Part shown: positions 10,024 through 18,958 of the stretch, in pieces
How the letters are laid out: each line of letters opens with the position of its first letter
Position numbering within the stretch: the stretch's first letter is position 1
Assembly (NCBI GenBank): GCA_944324555.1
Contig: CALUWU010000157.1
Coordinates: 1-39,939, forward strand
DNA: 39,939 nucleotides
Direction of reading: 5' to 3'
Source: an uncultured Desulfovibrio sp.
GTDB lineage: Bacteria > Desulfobacterota > Desulfovibrionia > Desulfovibrionales > Desulfovibrionaceae
Notes under the pieces: generated by a model
Databases searched by the model: none
The model's input: the letters and a program-made list of their open reading frames with translations, nothing else
Told to the model about the DNA's origin: nothing
Translations under genes and position numbers: made by a program

Positions 10024-11337
10024 CTATTCGCCTTCGGGCATGCCCCAGCGGGGGAAGGACGCGTCGCCGCCGCCGGTGGGAACCTTCTTGGCGTCGCCGC
10101 CGTGACGGGTGGTCAGGTAGATGCCGCGCGAGCCGCCGCGGCTGGAGGTGAAGGCGATGAAATAGCTGTCGCCGCAGAAGGCGGGCTGTTCGTCGCTGCC
10201 GGGGCCGAAGGAAATCTGACGTTCGGCGCCGGTGACCATGTCCTGCACGAAGATGCGGTGCCCGTATTCGGTCATGCGGCTGTAGGTAACCAGCGTGCCG
10301 TCGGGGGAAAGGTTGGCTTCGGTATTGTAGCCGCCGTTCATGCTGACGCGGGTCGTGGAGCCGCTGTTCAGATCCTTGAGGAAGATCTGCGGGCCGCCGA
10401 GGCGGGAGGAGGTGAAGGCCATCTTCGTGCCGGTCTTGTCGAAGGTCGGGGACACGTTGATGGACTGGCCGCCCTCAAGCACGCGCTCCTTCTGGAAGGC
10501 GTGGTTCAGCAGGTAGATGACGGGATACTTGCCGTTGGACAGGGCCACGGCCACCTTGTTGTCGGGCGTGAAGGCGGGGCCGATGACCACGTTGCCGGGG
10601 AAGCGCACGCGCTGCACGCTGCCCTTCTTGCGATCCCAGACGCCGAGCGAATGGGACTTGGGGTCGATGTGGGTAAAGACGATGAAGCGGCCGTCGATGG
10701 ACCACGCCGGAGACATGGCCTCGCCGGAGATGCGGGTAATCTGGCGCAGGTTGCGGCCCGTGGGCTTGCAGAGCCAGACGTTGGAGCTCATGCGGCCGGT
10801 CTTCTTGACGAAGGCCAGGGTGGAGCGGAAGAAGGCCCCGCTGCCGGTGAGCACTTCCAGCAGGTCGGCGCAGAAGCGGTCGGCGACTTCGGGCAGATCC
10901 TTGGAGCTGACGCGGGGATATTCCTTGCCGAAGAGGCGGCCGCCGGTATTGGTTTCAAAGGCGCGAATCTGGACGGGCGAGGTTCCGCGGTCGCCGCTGG
11001 GCCAGTACGTGGTCACGACGATATCGCTGCCCGCGAGCTGGAACCGCTTGAAATCGAGGCTCGGCGGTTCGTAGCCCGGCAGCACCGTGCCGCTGAGAAC
11101 GGCCTTGGGATCGGTAAGGCGCATGAAGGGCAGGAAGCTCAGATTTTCGTTGATCAGCTTCTGGAGCTCCGCGCCCATGTTGCCGGCTTCCTTTTCGGGG
11201 CCGGTCAGCGGGGCCGCCAGGGCCAGATTGACGCTGTTTTGTCCGGGGCCGTAGATGTCCACGCGCATGGCGGCGTTCGCGGCGCCGGCCGCAAGCAGGC
11301 ACAGGCCCAGAACCGTCAGAAGGAAAGTGCGTTTCAT
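10024..11337 (-). CDS. tolB: Tol-Pal system translocation protein TolB
   Basis: A periplasmic beta-propeller of 437 residues that bridges Pal and the inner-membrane TolQRA complex. It starts MKRTFLLTVLGLCLLAAGAA, a Sec signal peptide cut near ANA-A. A TolB_N domain (about 25-155, with GSDIVVTTYW) precedes WD40-like PD40 blades (for example SPAWSIDGRFIVFTHI, NLSPDGTLVTYSR and QPAFCGDSYFIAFTSSRGG). Length and domain order match the family. It lies between a TonB-C-like gene and pal. Confidence 0.95.
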   Translation of the reverse strand: MKRTFLLTVLGLCLLAAGAANAAMRVDIYGPGQNSVNLALAAPLTGPEKEAGNMGAELQKLINENLSFLPFMRLTDPKAVLSGTVLPGYEPPSLDFKRFQLAGSDIVVTTYWPSGDRGTSPVQIRAFETNTGGRLFGKEYPRVSSKDLPEVADRFCADLLEVLTGSGAFFRSTLAFVKKTGRMSSNVWLCKPTGRNLRQITRISGEAMSPAWSIDGRFIVFTHIDPKSHSLGVWDRKKGSVQRVRFPGNVVIGPAFTPDNKVAVALSNGKYPVIYLLNHAFQKERVLEGGQSINVSPTFDKTGTKMAFTSSRLGGPQIFLKDLNSGSTTRVSMNGGYNTEANLSPDGTLVTYSRMTEYGHRIFVQDMVTGAERQISFGPGSDEQPAFCGDSYFIAFTSSRGGSRGIYLTTRHGGDAKKVPTGGGDASFPRWGMPEGE

Positions 11338-11376
11338 AGGAAAAGCATCCTCGCAGGTCGACGCGCCGCCGGGGGG

Positions 11377-12240
11377 CTAGCGCGTCAGGGTTAAGGTGAT
11401 GTCCATCGTGTTGCCAAGGCCGGCCGGCGGCGGCGGAATGCTGCCGGCGCGCTTGACGCCCTGGCGCACGTACTTGTCGAGGCGTTCGTCGCCGCTGCCG
11501 GAAACGATGTCGTAGTGCTTTATGTTGCCTGCCGTATCCACGTCAAGTCGCACCGTGACGCGATAGGTGCCGGGCTTACTCTCGACGGGGATGAAAATCG
11601 AGTTGCGGAGTTTCCAGACCACATTGGAAAAGTAGCGTTTGAACTGGGGGCCGTAGGCGTCCTGGGCGATGCCGGAAGAGGTGGCCGGAACCGCGGCGGG
11701 AGAGGGCGTGATGCCCTGGCGCGCCGGCGTTTCCGCCGCCATGACTTCGGGGGCCGCTCCGTCGGCGGGGGACTGGGGCTGCGCCTGGGGCGTCTGCTGG
11801 GCCGCCTGTTGCTGCTGCGTCTGGGGGCTTCTGGCGCGGGGGGTTCCCGTCCAGAAGGCGAGATAGACGTCAAGCGGCATGCTGTAGGGGGGCGTGCCGT
11901 AGCTTTCGGAGCTCTTGACGGCCTCGCAGGCGGAAATATCCAGCGCGGGATAGCCCGAGGCGCGCACCGGTTCGCAGGAGAGCACGCGGCCGCGTCCGTC
12001 CAGGGATACGCGCACGCGCAGGAGAACGTTGTTCTTGATGGCCGGAGGGGACCAGCGTTCGCAGACCTTTTCCAGCATGGCGCCGGCGTAGCCGTCCTGC
12101 TGATCGGCGGCCATGACGGCGGCGGCGCGGGAGGCGTCCGGCGTTCCCGCCAGCCCGAGAAGGGCGGCGCAGAGAACAAGGCCGCGCGACAGGCGCGCCG
12201 CGCGGTATCGGCGGGTAGGTCCTATGGGGCGTACTGGCAT
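11377..12240 (-). CDS. Periplasmic TonB/TolA C-terminal-domain protein inside the tol operon
   Basis: A 287-residue exported protein. An Arg-rich N-terminus and hydrophobic stretch (about 20-40) resemble a long signal peptide. The middle is Gln/Pro/Ala-rich (about 130-190). Both flanks look like TonB-C folds: an N-terminal one (YAGAMLEKVCERWSPP...RVRVSLDGRGRVLSCEPVRASG) and a C-terminal one (FKRYFSNVVWKLRNSIFIP...VRLDVDTAGNIKHYDIVSGSG). TolA has one such domain, so this looks like a soluble two-domain relative, perhaps an extra partner for TolB, Pal or the trans-envelope TolA. AAGGAG precedes the ATG. It occupies the slot between tolA and tolB. No standard gene name is known to me. Confidence 0.75.
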   Translation of the reverse strand: MPVRPIGPTRRYRAARLSRGLVLCAALLGLAGTPDASRAAAVMAADQQDGYAGAMLEKVCERWSPPAIKNNVLLRVRVSLDGRGRVLSCEPVRASGYPALDISACEAVKSSESYGTPPYSMPLDVYLAFWTGTPRARSPQTQQQQAAQQTPQAQPQSPADGAAPEVMAAETPARQGITPSPAAVPATSSGIAQDAYGPQFKRYFSNVVWKLRNSIFIPVESKPGTYRVTVRLDVDTAGNIKHYDIVSGSGDERLDKYVRQGVKRAGSIPPPPAGLGNTMDITLTLTR

Positions 12241-12507
12241 GGAAACTCCTTGCTGCAGAAAGATTTTTCCGCGCGTTGCGGATGGTCTGATACGATGACG
12301 GCGATCCCGGGGATCGCCTTTCGGTCGAAAGAAGGGACGGCGCCGGCGCCGTCCTCGTGCGGCATCCGTCCCGGGGGCGTGTCTGCCGGCGCGCCGGGAC
12401 GAGCGTTCATGATGAAAATTTGCCGCGGATCCCGTCCGCCGGGGAAGGCGGAACGCCTCATTCCCCGGGGCGGCCGTCTGTCGCGGCCGGAACGCGCGGC
12501 GCGCGTC

Positions 12508-12541
12508 GCCCGCCCGTCAGGCGGCCGCCTGACGGGCGGGC
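12508..12541. other. 34-base perfect palindrome in the tolA-TonB-C gap
   Basis: Bases 12508-12524 are the exact reverse complement of 12525-12541 with no loop base (core GGCGGCCGCC). No T-run follows on the minus strand, so it is not a standard terminator for tolA. Palindromes this long can act as mRNA processing sites, cruciforms or protein-binding sites. The remaining 12241-12507 is GC-rich non-coding sequence with smaller inverted repeats. Confidence 0.7.
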
Positions 12542-12572
12542 CGGTTTTCTGAAGTCCGGCCGGGAGCGGCGT

Positions 12573-13616
12573 CTAGCGCCGCGAGAGTTCGTCCAGCCGG
12601 AAGACGAGATCGACCTCGCAGTATTCCGGCGAGGGCGGCCGGGGGAAGAGCCCCGCCTTGCCCGTGCGGATGACGGCGTTGACGGCCGAGGCGTCGAACT
12701 GGGCGTTGCCGGAACCCTGAATCACCTGCGCGTCCTGCACTTCGCCGTTCATGTCCACGACGACATGGACGATACAGGCAAGGTTGGCGCGGCTGGCGGA
12801 GGCAAAACTCCAGTTGGGGCGCACGGCCAGCATGATCTGGCCGAGGTAGACCTCGTTCAGGCCGCCGCCGCCCGGGCCGTCGCCTTCGCCGCCTCCGCCG
12901 CCGCCGTCGCCGCCCGCGTTCTTGCGGGCCTGCGCCAGCGCCTGCTCGACGGCCGTGCCGCGATCGCCGGACTCCACTCGGGAAGAGGCCTTGCGCCGGG
13001 CGTCGCGCAGGGCCGCGGCAACGGAATCCTTTTCCTTTTCCTTGCGCGCCTGCTCGGCCTTCTTTTTCTGTTCGGCCTTCTTGCGTTCCTCTTCCTTTTT
13101 CTTCTGCTCGGCCTTCTTGCGCTCTTCTTCCTTTTTCTTCTGTTCGGCCTTCTGCCGTTCCTCTTCCTTTTTCCTGGCTTCGGCCAGCTCGCGCTTGCGC
13201 TCTTCTTCCCAGCGCTTGATTTCCTCTTCCTTCTTTTTCTGGGCGAGGAGGGCGGCGTTGTCGTCGGGCTTGGGACGCGGGCGGGGCGCTTCCTTGACTT
13301 CGTCCCGGGCGGGGCGATCCTGCGCGGCCTCGCGCGGCGGCGTCTTGATGGGCGCGGCCTCGGGCGCGCTCTGCGGGGGGGCCGCCACTTCGGCCTTGGG
13401 CGCGGGGGCCGCGAAATCCCTGGGGCCGGAGGTCGGCTGTCCCGCCGCGCCAAGAATGGACGACGGCGTCTTGTTGCCGCCCGGCGCTCCGTCCACAAGG
13501 CTGATCATGACCGGAGGCGTATCCAGTTTGAGCGGCGGCGTAGCGGGCCAGATCCAGATCAGCAGGATAACCAGCGCGTGCAGGCAGAGGGAGAGAATGT
13601 AGGAAGCCCAGTTCAT
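12573..13616 (-). CDS. tolA: TolA-like trans-envelope protein
   Basis: A 347-residue inner-membrane-anchored protein. One N-terminal transmembrane helix (about 7-24, LSLCLHALVILLIWIW) is followed by a Pro/Ala segment, a long charged helix of Lys/Glu repeats (about 125-205, units KKKEEERKKAEQ), a Gly-rich hinge (GGDGGGGGGEGDGPGGGG) and a C-terminal TonB-C domain (about 255-347, with CIVHVVVDMNGEVQDAQVIQGSG). TolA links TolQR force generation to TolB-Pal at the outer membrane. It lies 66 bases after tolR on the same strand. The identification rests on architecture and context, since the sequence of this domain is variable. Confidence 0.92.
   Translation of the reverse strand: MNWASYILSLCLHALVILLIWIWPATPPLKLDTPPVMISLVDGAPGGNKTPSSILGAAGQPTSGPRDFAAPAPKAEVAAPPQSAPEAAPIKTPPREAAQDRPARDEVKEAPRPRPKPDDNAALLAQKKKEEEIKRWEEERKRELAEARKKEEERQKAEQKKKEEERKKAEQKKKEEERKKAEQKKKAEQARKEKEKDSVAAALRDARRKASSRVESGDRGTAVEQALAQARKNAGGDGGGGGGEGDGPGGGGLNEVYLGQIMLAVRPNWSFASASRANLACIVHVVVDMNGEVQDAQVIQGSGNAQFDASAVNAVIRTGKAGLFPRPPSPEYCEVDLVFRLDELSRR
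13068..13175 (-). repeat. 36-base tandem repeat within tolA
   Basis: The CTG(T/C)TCGGCC phrase recurs at 13068, 13104 and 13140, exactly 36 bases apart. It encodes KKKEEERKKAEQ units of the TolA coiled helix. About three units are present. Such repeats can change in number by slippage and so alter the span of TolA. Confidence 0.85.
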
Positions 13617-13682
13617 GATGACAATCTTTTGCGTCTGCGGCGGGAGGCGGGCGTCGTCTCCGAGCCATGCCGGGAGAGAAGG

Positions 13683-14111
<429 letters not shown>

Positions 14112-14113
14112 GA

Positions 14114-14809
14114 CTACATCTCCGTGGCGCCGGCGCGGGTCACCGGGCGGTGCGCGTTGAGCTCGCGCTGAACGCGGTTGAGAAAGACGCCCGCGAAGTT
14201 GACGAGCAGCGTGTCCACCTGGGCGATCTTGCCCATGAAGATATTGAAGCCGATGGTGGCCGGCACGGCCACGAGCAGGCCGATGGCCGTGGCCACGAGC
14301 GCCTCGGAGATGCCGGGCGCGACCGTGGCGAGCGAGGCCGTCTTGAGCATGCCGATGGAGTGGAAGGAGCTCATGATGCCCCAGACGGTGCCGAACAGGC
14401 CGATGAAGGGGGCGGTGTTGGCCGCCGTCGCCAGCAGGGACAGCGAGTTCTGCAGACGCGCCATTTCGCTGGCGACGCCCTGACGCAGGGCGCGGCGCAC
14501 GTTGTCGACGACCACTTCGCTGTCGTTGCCGAGCTCCTTGGATCGATTGAATTCCAGAACGCCCTGATGCGCCACGTAATAGAGGGGCGAAGATGGATCG
14601 GCGCCGAGCGACTGGACGGCTTCGCGCAGCGTGGCGGCCTTCTCGAAGCGGAGGGTGCCGCTCTGGGCCTTCTTTTGCGCCGCGCCGAGGGCTATGGCTT
14701 TCTGAATCATGAGGCCCCAGCTGCCCACGGACATGAGCAGCAGGAATGCCAGAACGCATTGGGCCACAAGGCTGGCCTGCGCCACCATGGTAAAAAAGCT
14801 GAATTCCAT
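14114..14809 (-). CDS. tolQ: Tol-Pal system protein TolQ (MotA/ExbB family)
   Basis: A 231-residue motor subunit. ATG 14809 (MEFSFFTMVAQAS) has GGAG nine bases upstream; a longer reading to 14905 has no SD and an unlikely N-terminus. Three transmembrane helices are visible: residues about 10-30, and the pair containing AANTAPFIGLFGTVWGIM and LLVAVPATIGFNIFMG, the family's proton-path signature. It is the first gene of the tol set. A divergent tolC-family gene lies upstream. Confidence 0.95.
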   Translation of the reverse strand: MEFSFFTMVAQASLVAQCVLAFLLLMSVGSWGLMIQKAIALGAAQKKAQSGTLRFEKAATLREAVQSLGADPSSPLYYVAHQGVLEFNRSKELGNDSEVVVDNVRRALRQGVASEMARLQNSLSLLATAANTAPFIGLFGTVWGIMSSFHSIGMLKTASLATVAPGISEALVATAIGLLVAVPATIGFNIFMGKIAQVDTLLVNFAGVFLNRVQRELNAHRPVTRAGATEM

Positions 14810-15189
14810 TCCGGTCTCCGTAAAAAAAGGCGCGAGGATCGCGCATGTCTGCCGCCTGTGCGCCCTGTCGGGCGGGCCGGGCAGGCGCGCATCGTTGAGC
14901 AGCATGCCGTGAAGTCAAGAGTTTTTCAAGATGAAATTTAGAGATTTCGGCGGCCAAGCGCATTGCCAAGCGCCCCCCTGCCTGTGTATACTGACCTGCC
15001 ATGATATGTTGACATGGCGCGGCGGATCGCCGTTTTCGGATGAAATTTCCCTTGCTTCCGCGAACGCGGGCCGTTGTGCGCGGCCTGCGGACAGGCGCGG
15101 CGGCCCATTGTTCCCTTGCAGCGTTTTACCGTCGTCGCGCGGGCGCGGCGCGGATCGCATTCGTTCGCCGTCGCGACAGGGCGGGAGTT
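14810..15189. promoter_or_regulatory. Divergent intergenic region tolQ / tolC
   Basis: This 380-base non-coding stretch separates divergent envelope genes and should hold both promoters. A TTGACA is seen at 15010 on the plus strand without a convincing -10. On the minus strand TCAACA and TATACA (around 15010-14990) are 16 bases apart, a weak candidate for tolQ. No terminator or repeat was noticed. Confidence 0.3.
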
Positions 15190-16614
15190 ATGAAAGCAGG
15201 AATCTTTTTCGGAGTGTGCGCGTGCGGACTGGCGCTGAGCCTGTCCGGAACCTTCTGGATCACTGAGGCGTCCGCCGGAGACTCCGGCGCGTCCCGGACG
15301 CCCCTCTACGCCGGGGAACGCCCCATGGGCGCCGCGGATCGCGCCCGGGAACCGCTGCCGCGGACGCCGCTGAACATGAAAGGCGCGGTGGAGCGGGCCC
15401 TGCATCATAATCCCAGCCTCGGGGCGCAGGAAGCGCAGCGGCGTTCCTCCGAGGAAGGCCGCAAGTCGGCCCGCGGCGCCTTCGGCCCGCGTCTGGGCAT
15501 GAGCTACGGCGTTACCAAGCAGGAGCGGAGTCCGTCCTCGACGCAGCGCCCCGCCGAATACGGCGTCTACAGTTGGGGCGTCGAGGTTTCTCAGCCCGTG
15601 TTCCAGGGCTTTCAGCTGCTCGCCGCCTACCAGAAGGCCGCCCTTCAGGCCGACAGCGACAAGGCCGCCGTGCGGCAGGCCGAATTGAGCATGACGGAAA
15701 AGGTGCAGACCGCCTTTCTCAACTACCTGCGGGCGGTGGAAGACAGCCTGAGCGAGCGGGACGCCCTCGAGCGTCTGCGCGATCAGCTCAAGATTACCCG
15801 CGCCCATTACGACGTGGGTCTCAGCCCCCGTCTGGACGTGCTGCAGGCCGAAGTGGACGTCAGCGAGGCGGAGCGTTCCTACATTCAGGCCGAAAATTTG
15901 CGGGAAACCTATCTGGCGGAGCTGAACACCCTTCTGGGCCTGCCCGCCACGGCGCAGGTTTCCTATGCGGGCGCCCTGACGCACGTGCCGTTCCGCCTGT
16001 CGCTGGAACAGTGTCTGGAGCGCGCCTACAGGCAGCGCCCGGATTTGTACATCGCCAAAAAGAGCGTCGAGATCGCGGGCAAGAGCCAGAAGGAAGTGCA
16101 GAGCGACTATTACCCGCAGATCGAGGCCTATTACAATATTACGCAGGAAGGCAACACGCCGGATCTGCGTAATTCCGGGAATCACGGCTCCCGTTCCTCC
16201 ACCTGGGAGGTCGGCGCGCGCGCGACCTGGGAGGTCTTCCAGTGGGGGACGACCTACTACGCCGATCAGCAGGCGGGCTGGCTGGTGACCAAGATGCGCT
16301 ATGAGGAAGAGGACCTCAAGCTCAACGTCGGCTACGACGTCAAGTCGAAGCTGCTGGCCGTGCGCGAGGCGGAAAAGCGCATCGGCGTCGCCCAGAAGGG
16401 CGTGACGCAGGCGCGGGAAGCCTACGACGTGGCCGTGGCCCGTTATCATGAGCACGTGGGCACCAACTTTGACGTGCTGGACGCCTCTTCCAACCTCAAG
16501 TCCGCGCACGCGGCCCTGACCGGCGCCAAGGCCGACTATCTGACGGCGCTGGCCCAGCTGTACGTCGCCATGGGCGAATTTCACCCGGACGTGACGCGCG
16601 CGGCCGCCGGCTAG
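15190..16614 (+). CDS. TolC family outer membrane efflux protein
   Basis: A 474-residue outer-membrane channel-tunnel protein. ATG 15190 follows GGGAG and begins a signal peptide (MKAGIFFGVCACGLALSLSG). Two OEP repeats are seen: the first about residues 60-260 with VSQPVFQGFQLLAAYQKA and YDVGLSPRLDVLQAEVDV, the second about 275-465 with ATWEVFQWG and YHEHVGTNFDVLDASSNL. Long heptad-rich segments (SEAERSYIQAENLRETYLAE) form the periplasmic helices. Such proteins export drugs or proteins with inner-membrane partners, none of which is adjacent here, so it may serve several pumps. It is divergent from tolQ. Confidence 0.93.
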   Translation: MKAGIFFGVCACGLALSLSGTFWITEASAGDSGASRTPLYAGERPMGAADRAREPLPRTPLNMKGAVERALHHNPSLGAQEAQRRSSEEGRKSARGAFGPRLGMSYGVTKQERSPSSTQRPAEYGVYSWGVEVSQPVFQGFQLLAAYQKAALQADSDKAAVRQAELSMTEKVQTAFLNYLRAVEDSLSERDALERLRDQLKITRAHYDVGLSPRLDVLQAEVDVSEAERSYIQAENLRETYLAELNTLLGLPATAQVSYAGALTHVPFRLSLEQCLERAYRQRPDLYIAKKSVEIAGKSQKEVQSDYYPQIEAYYNITQEGNTPDLRNSGNHGSRSSTWEVGARATWEVFQWGTTYYADQQAGWLVTKMRYEEEDLKLNVGYDVKSKLLAVREAEKRIGVAQKGVTQAREAYDVAVARYHEHVGTNFDVLDASSNLKSAHAALTGAKADYLTALAQLYVAMGEFHPDVTRAAAG

Positions 16615-16935
16615 CCTCGCGAAAGGCGCGCCGGTCGGGTGCGCCGCGAAAATTTTTGCCGGTCGGGAAGGGGCGGCTCCCTGCGCGCCGCCGTCCTTTC
16701 GATCGGGCCGCTTCCCGCGGCGCCCCGGCGCGCGGCGTTCTCCGACGTCGCGCGCTGCGGCGCAGCCGCGCGGAGCCTTCCCGTCGCGCGCGGTCGCGCC
16801 TCCTTGCAGCGGAAGGACGGCGTCCGCCCCCGTATTTTTGGGCCGACATGGTCGGCCGGACGTCCCGGAACTGACGAAAGGGCAGGCGCGCCGCGCCTGC
16901 CCCGTGGCGCGTTTTGCGCGCGAAGCAGAGGAGTG
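16615..16935. other. GC-rich gap between tolC-family gene and RNase J gene
   Basis: No gene is seen in these 321 bases. They hold two small inverted repeats: GGCCGAC-ATG-GTCGGCC near 16851-16867, and a 10-bp stem with a 3-base loop at 16880-16902 (GGGCAGGCGC...GCGCCTGCCC). The second lies about 35 bases before the RNase J start and could be a leader structure. No terminator T-run and no clear promoter were found. Confidence 0.4.
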
Positions 16936-18591
16936 ATGAACGAAGCCTACTTGACGATAACGCCGCTGGGAGGCCTGGGCGAAATCGGCCTCAACTGCCA
17001 GCTGTGGGAAACCGCCAGCGGCGTTGTGATGATTGACTGCGGTCTGATGTTTCCCGACGACTGCCACCTTGGCGTGGATGTGGTCATTCCGCATTTCGCG
17101 GCCCTGTCCGCCGTAAAGGAAAAGCTGCTGGGCATTGTGCTGACGCACGGGCACGAGGATCATATCGGCGCCCTGCCCTGGGTCGTGCCGCAGCTGAAGG
17201 GCGTGCGCATCTACGGCTCATGCTTTACGCTGGCGCTGGTGGAGCACAAGCTGCGCGAGCATGAACTGCTGGACGCCGCGGAGCTGTGCCCCGTGGACAG
17301 CCGCGGGCGCGTGCGGCTCGGGGACTTGCGATTCCGCTTTTTCCCCGTGTGCCATTCCATTCCCGAGGGCTTTGCCCTGGGCGTGGAAACGCCCGTGGGG
17401 CGCGTGGTGCATACGGGAGACTTCAAGCTCGATCCCACGCCCATGAGCGGCGTCTGCACGGATCTGAAGGGCATAGCCGAATTTTGCGGCGACGGCGCCC
17501 GGCTGCTCATGGCCGATTCCACCAACGTGGAGCGCGAGGGGCATTCCCTTTCGGAACGCGAGGTCATGGCGTCTCTTGGGCGCGTGTTCGACACGGCGAA
17601 GGGGCGCATCGTCATCACGCTTTTTTCGAGCCATATACAGCGCATTCAGGAAGTTTTCGATCTGGCGCGCGAGCATGGCCGCACGGTGGTCGTCAGCGGC
17701 AAGTCGCTGGCCAACAACATTGAAATGGCCCGCGATCTGGGCATCGCCAAACTGCCGCCCAATTTCTTCAACGCCCATAACGGCGTGCCGGATCTGCCCG
17801 ACGAGCAGCTTGTGCTGGTCGTGACCGGCGCGCAGGGGGAACCGCTCTCGGCGCTTTCGCGCATGGTCTACGGCGGGCACCGGCAGCTAAGCGTGCGCGA
17901 GGGCGACACGGTGGTCATGAGCTCCCGCATGATTCCCGGCAACGCCAAGGCCGTGTCGCGGCTGATCAATGAAATGTACCGGCTTGGCGCGGAAGTGCTG
18001 TACGAAAGCGTGCGTTCCATTCACGCCTCGGGGCACGCGCACCGGGACGAACTTGTGGAAATGCTGCGGGCGGTCAATCCCAATATCTTCGTGCCCGTGC
18101 ACGGGGAATACCGTCATCTTGTAAAGCACGGCCGGCTGGCGGTGGAAAACGGCGTGCCGCGCGAAAACGTCGTGGTGCTGGAAGACGGGCACCCCATCAC
18201 CCTTCTGCCGGACGGCTTCCGTCTGGAACCCTCCCTGCCGGTGGAATGCACGCTGGTTGACGGCAAGGGCGTGGGGGACGTGGGAACGGCGGTTCTGCGG
18301 GAGCGGCGCATTCTTGGCGACGAGGGCATGGTCGTCGTCGTGCTGGTGCTGGACTCGGAAACCGGCAGCATCCTGCACGGGCCGGAAATGTTTTCCAAGG
18401 GCTTTGTCTTTGAACAGCGCTACAGCCATGTGCTGGAAGACGCCAAATGCCTTGTGCTTGACGAAGTCGAATCCGTGCGCCCCGGCCAGCTGACGCGCCT
18501 GCAGGACGGCATCCGCTCGTCGCTGCGGCGCTTCTTCCGCCGGGTTCTGGAACGCGATCCGGTCGTCATGCCCGTTGTGACGGAGATCTAG
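16936..18591 (+). CDS. rnj: Ribonuclease J
   Basis: A 551-residue metallo-beta-lactamase/beta-CASP nuclease that acts as an endo- and 5'-3' exonuclease on RNA. ATG 16936 follows GAGGAG closely. Visible motifs: TPLGGLGEIGLNCQL at the start, the zinc motif LTHGHEDHIGALP, HTGDFKLDPTP, the beta-CASP features ADSTNVEREGHSLSE and TLFSSHIQRIQ, IHASGHAHRDE, and VPVHGEYRHL with the last metal His. Length and order fit RNase J. A family B repeat overlaps its stop codon. Confidence 0.94.
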   Translation: MNEAYLTITPLGGLGEIGLNCQLWETASGVVMIDCGLMFPDDCHLGVDVVIPHFAALSAVKEKLLGIVLTHGHEDHIGALPWVVPQLKGVRIYGSCFTLALVEHKLREHELLDAAELCPVDSRGRVRLGDLRFRFFPVCHSIPEGFALGVETPVGRVVHTGDFKLDPTPMSGVCTDLKGIAEFCGDGARLLMADSTNVEREGHSLSEREVMASLGRVFDTAKGRIVITLFSSHIQRIQEVFDLAREHGRTVVVSGKSLANNIEMARDLGIAKLPPNFFNAHNGVPDLPDEQLVLVVTGAQGEPLSALSRMVYGGHRQLSVREGDTVVMSSRMIPGNAKAVSRLINEMYRLGAEVLYESVRSIHASGHAHRDELVEMLRAVNPNIFVPVHGEYRHLVKHGRLAVENGVPRENVVVLEDGHPITLLPDGFRLEPSLPVECTLVDGKGVGDVGTAVLRERRILGDEGMVVVVLVLDSETGSILHGPEMFSKGFVFEQRYSHVLEDAKCLVLDEVESVRPGQLTRLQDGIRSSLRRFFRRVLERDPVVMPVVTEI

Positions 18592-18702
18592 AGCGTTACG
18601 GCCTGTCGTTTCGCGGAGAAAAACCGGTTTTTCCGCTCGCTTCGGGCCGGGCGGCCTGCGCCGCCGCCTCGCGTTTCGCCTTTTTCAAAGGCTGGACGCT
18701 CT
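18590..18702 (+). repeat. Family B MITE-like repeat, copy B2
   Basis: A 113-base element with ends AGAGCG and CGCTCT. It contains a central hairpin (GAGAAAAACCGGTTTTTCC), GGGCCGGGCGGC, CCGCCGCCTCGC and CCTTTTTCAAAGG as in B1. Its first bases overlap the RNase J stop codon (TAG 18589-18591). The rest of the gap to 18958 has no gene; it is GC-rich and ends with the AGGAGGA of the next gene. Confidence 0.75.
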
Positions 18703-18958
18703 GGAGCGGGACGTTTCGGCGGCCGCCGGCTTGTCCGCCGCCCCGCGCCGGAGCCGGTCTGGCGGAACGCCGGCGCGACGCGGGACTTGCGTCATTTTCG
18801 TAGACGCGCTACCCATATCCGGGCGCGCGCCGTATCGCTTCGCAAGCGGCCTTCTTGCGAGAGATTTTTTGCCGCGCGAGGGTTCTGCCCCGAATGTCGC
18901 CGTGCGGGGGGCGCGCTGGCGACCGAAAGACGCCGATCCGGCGCCGCAGGAGGAAAGT

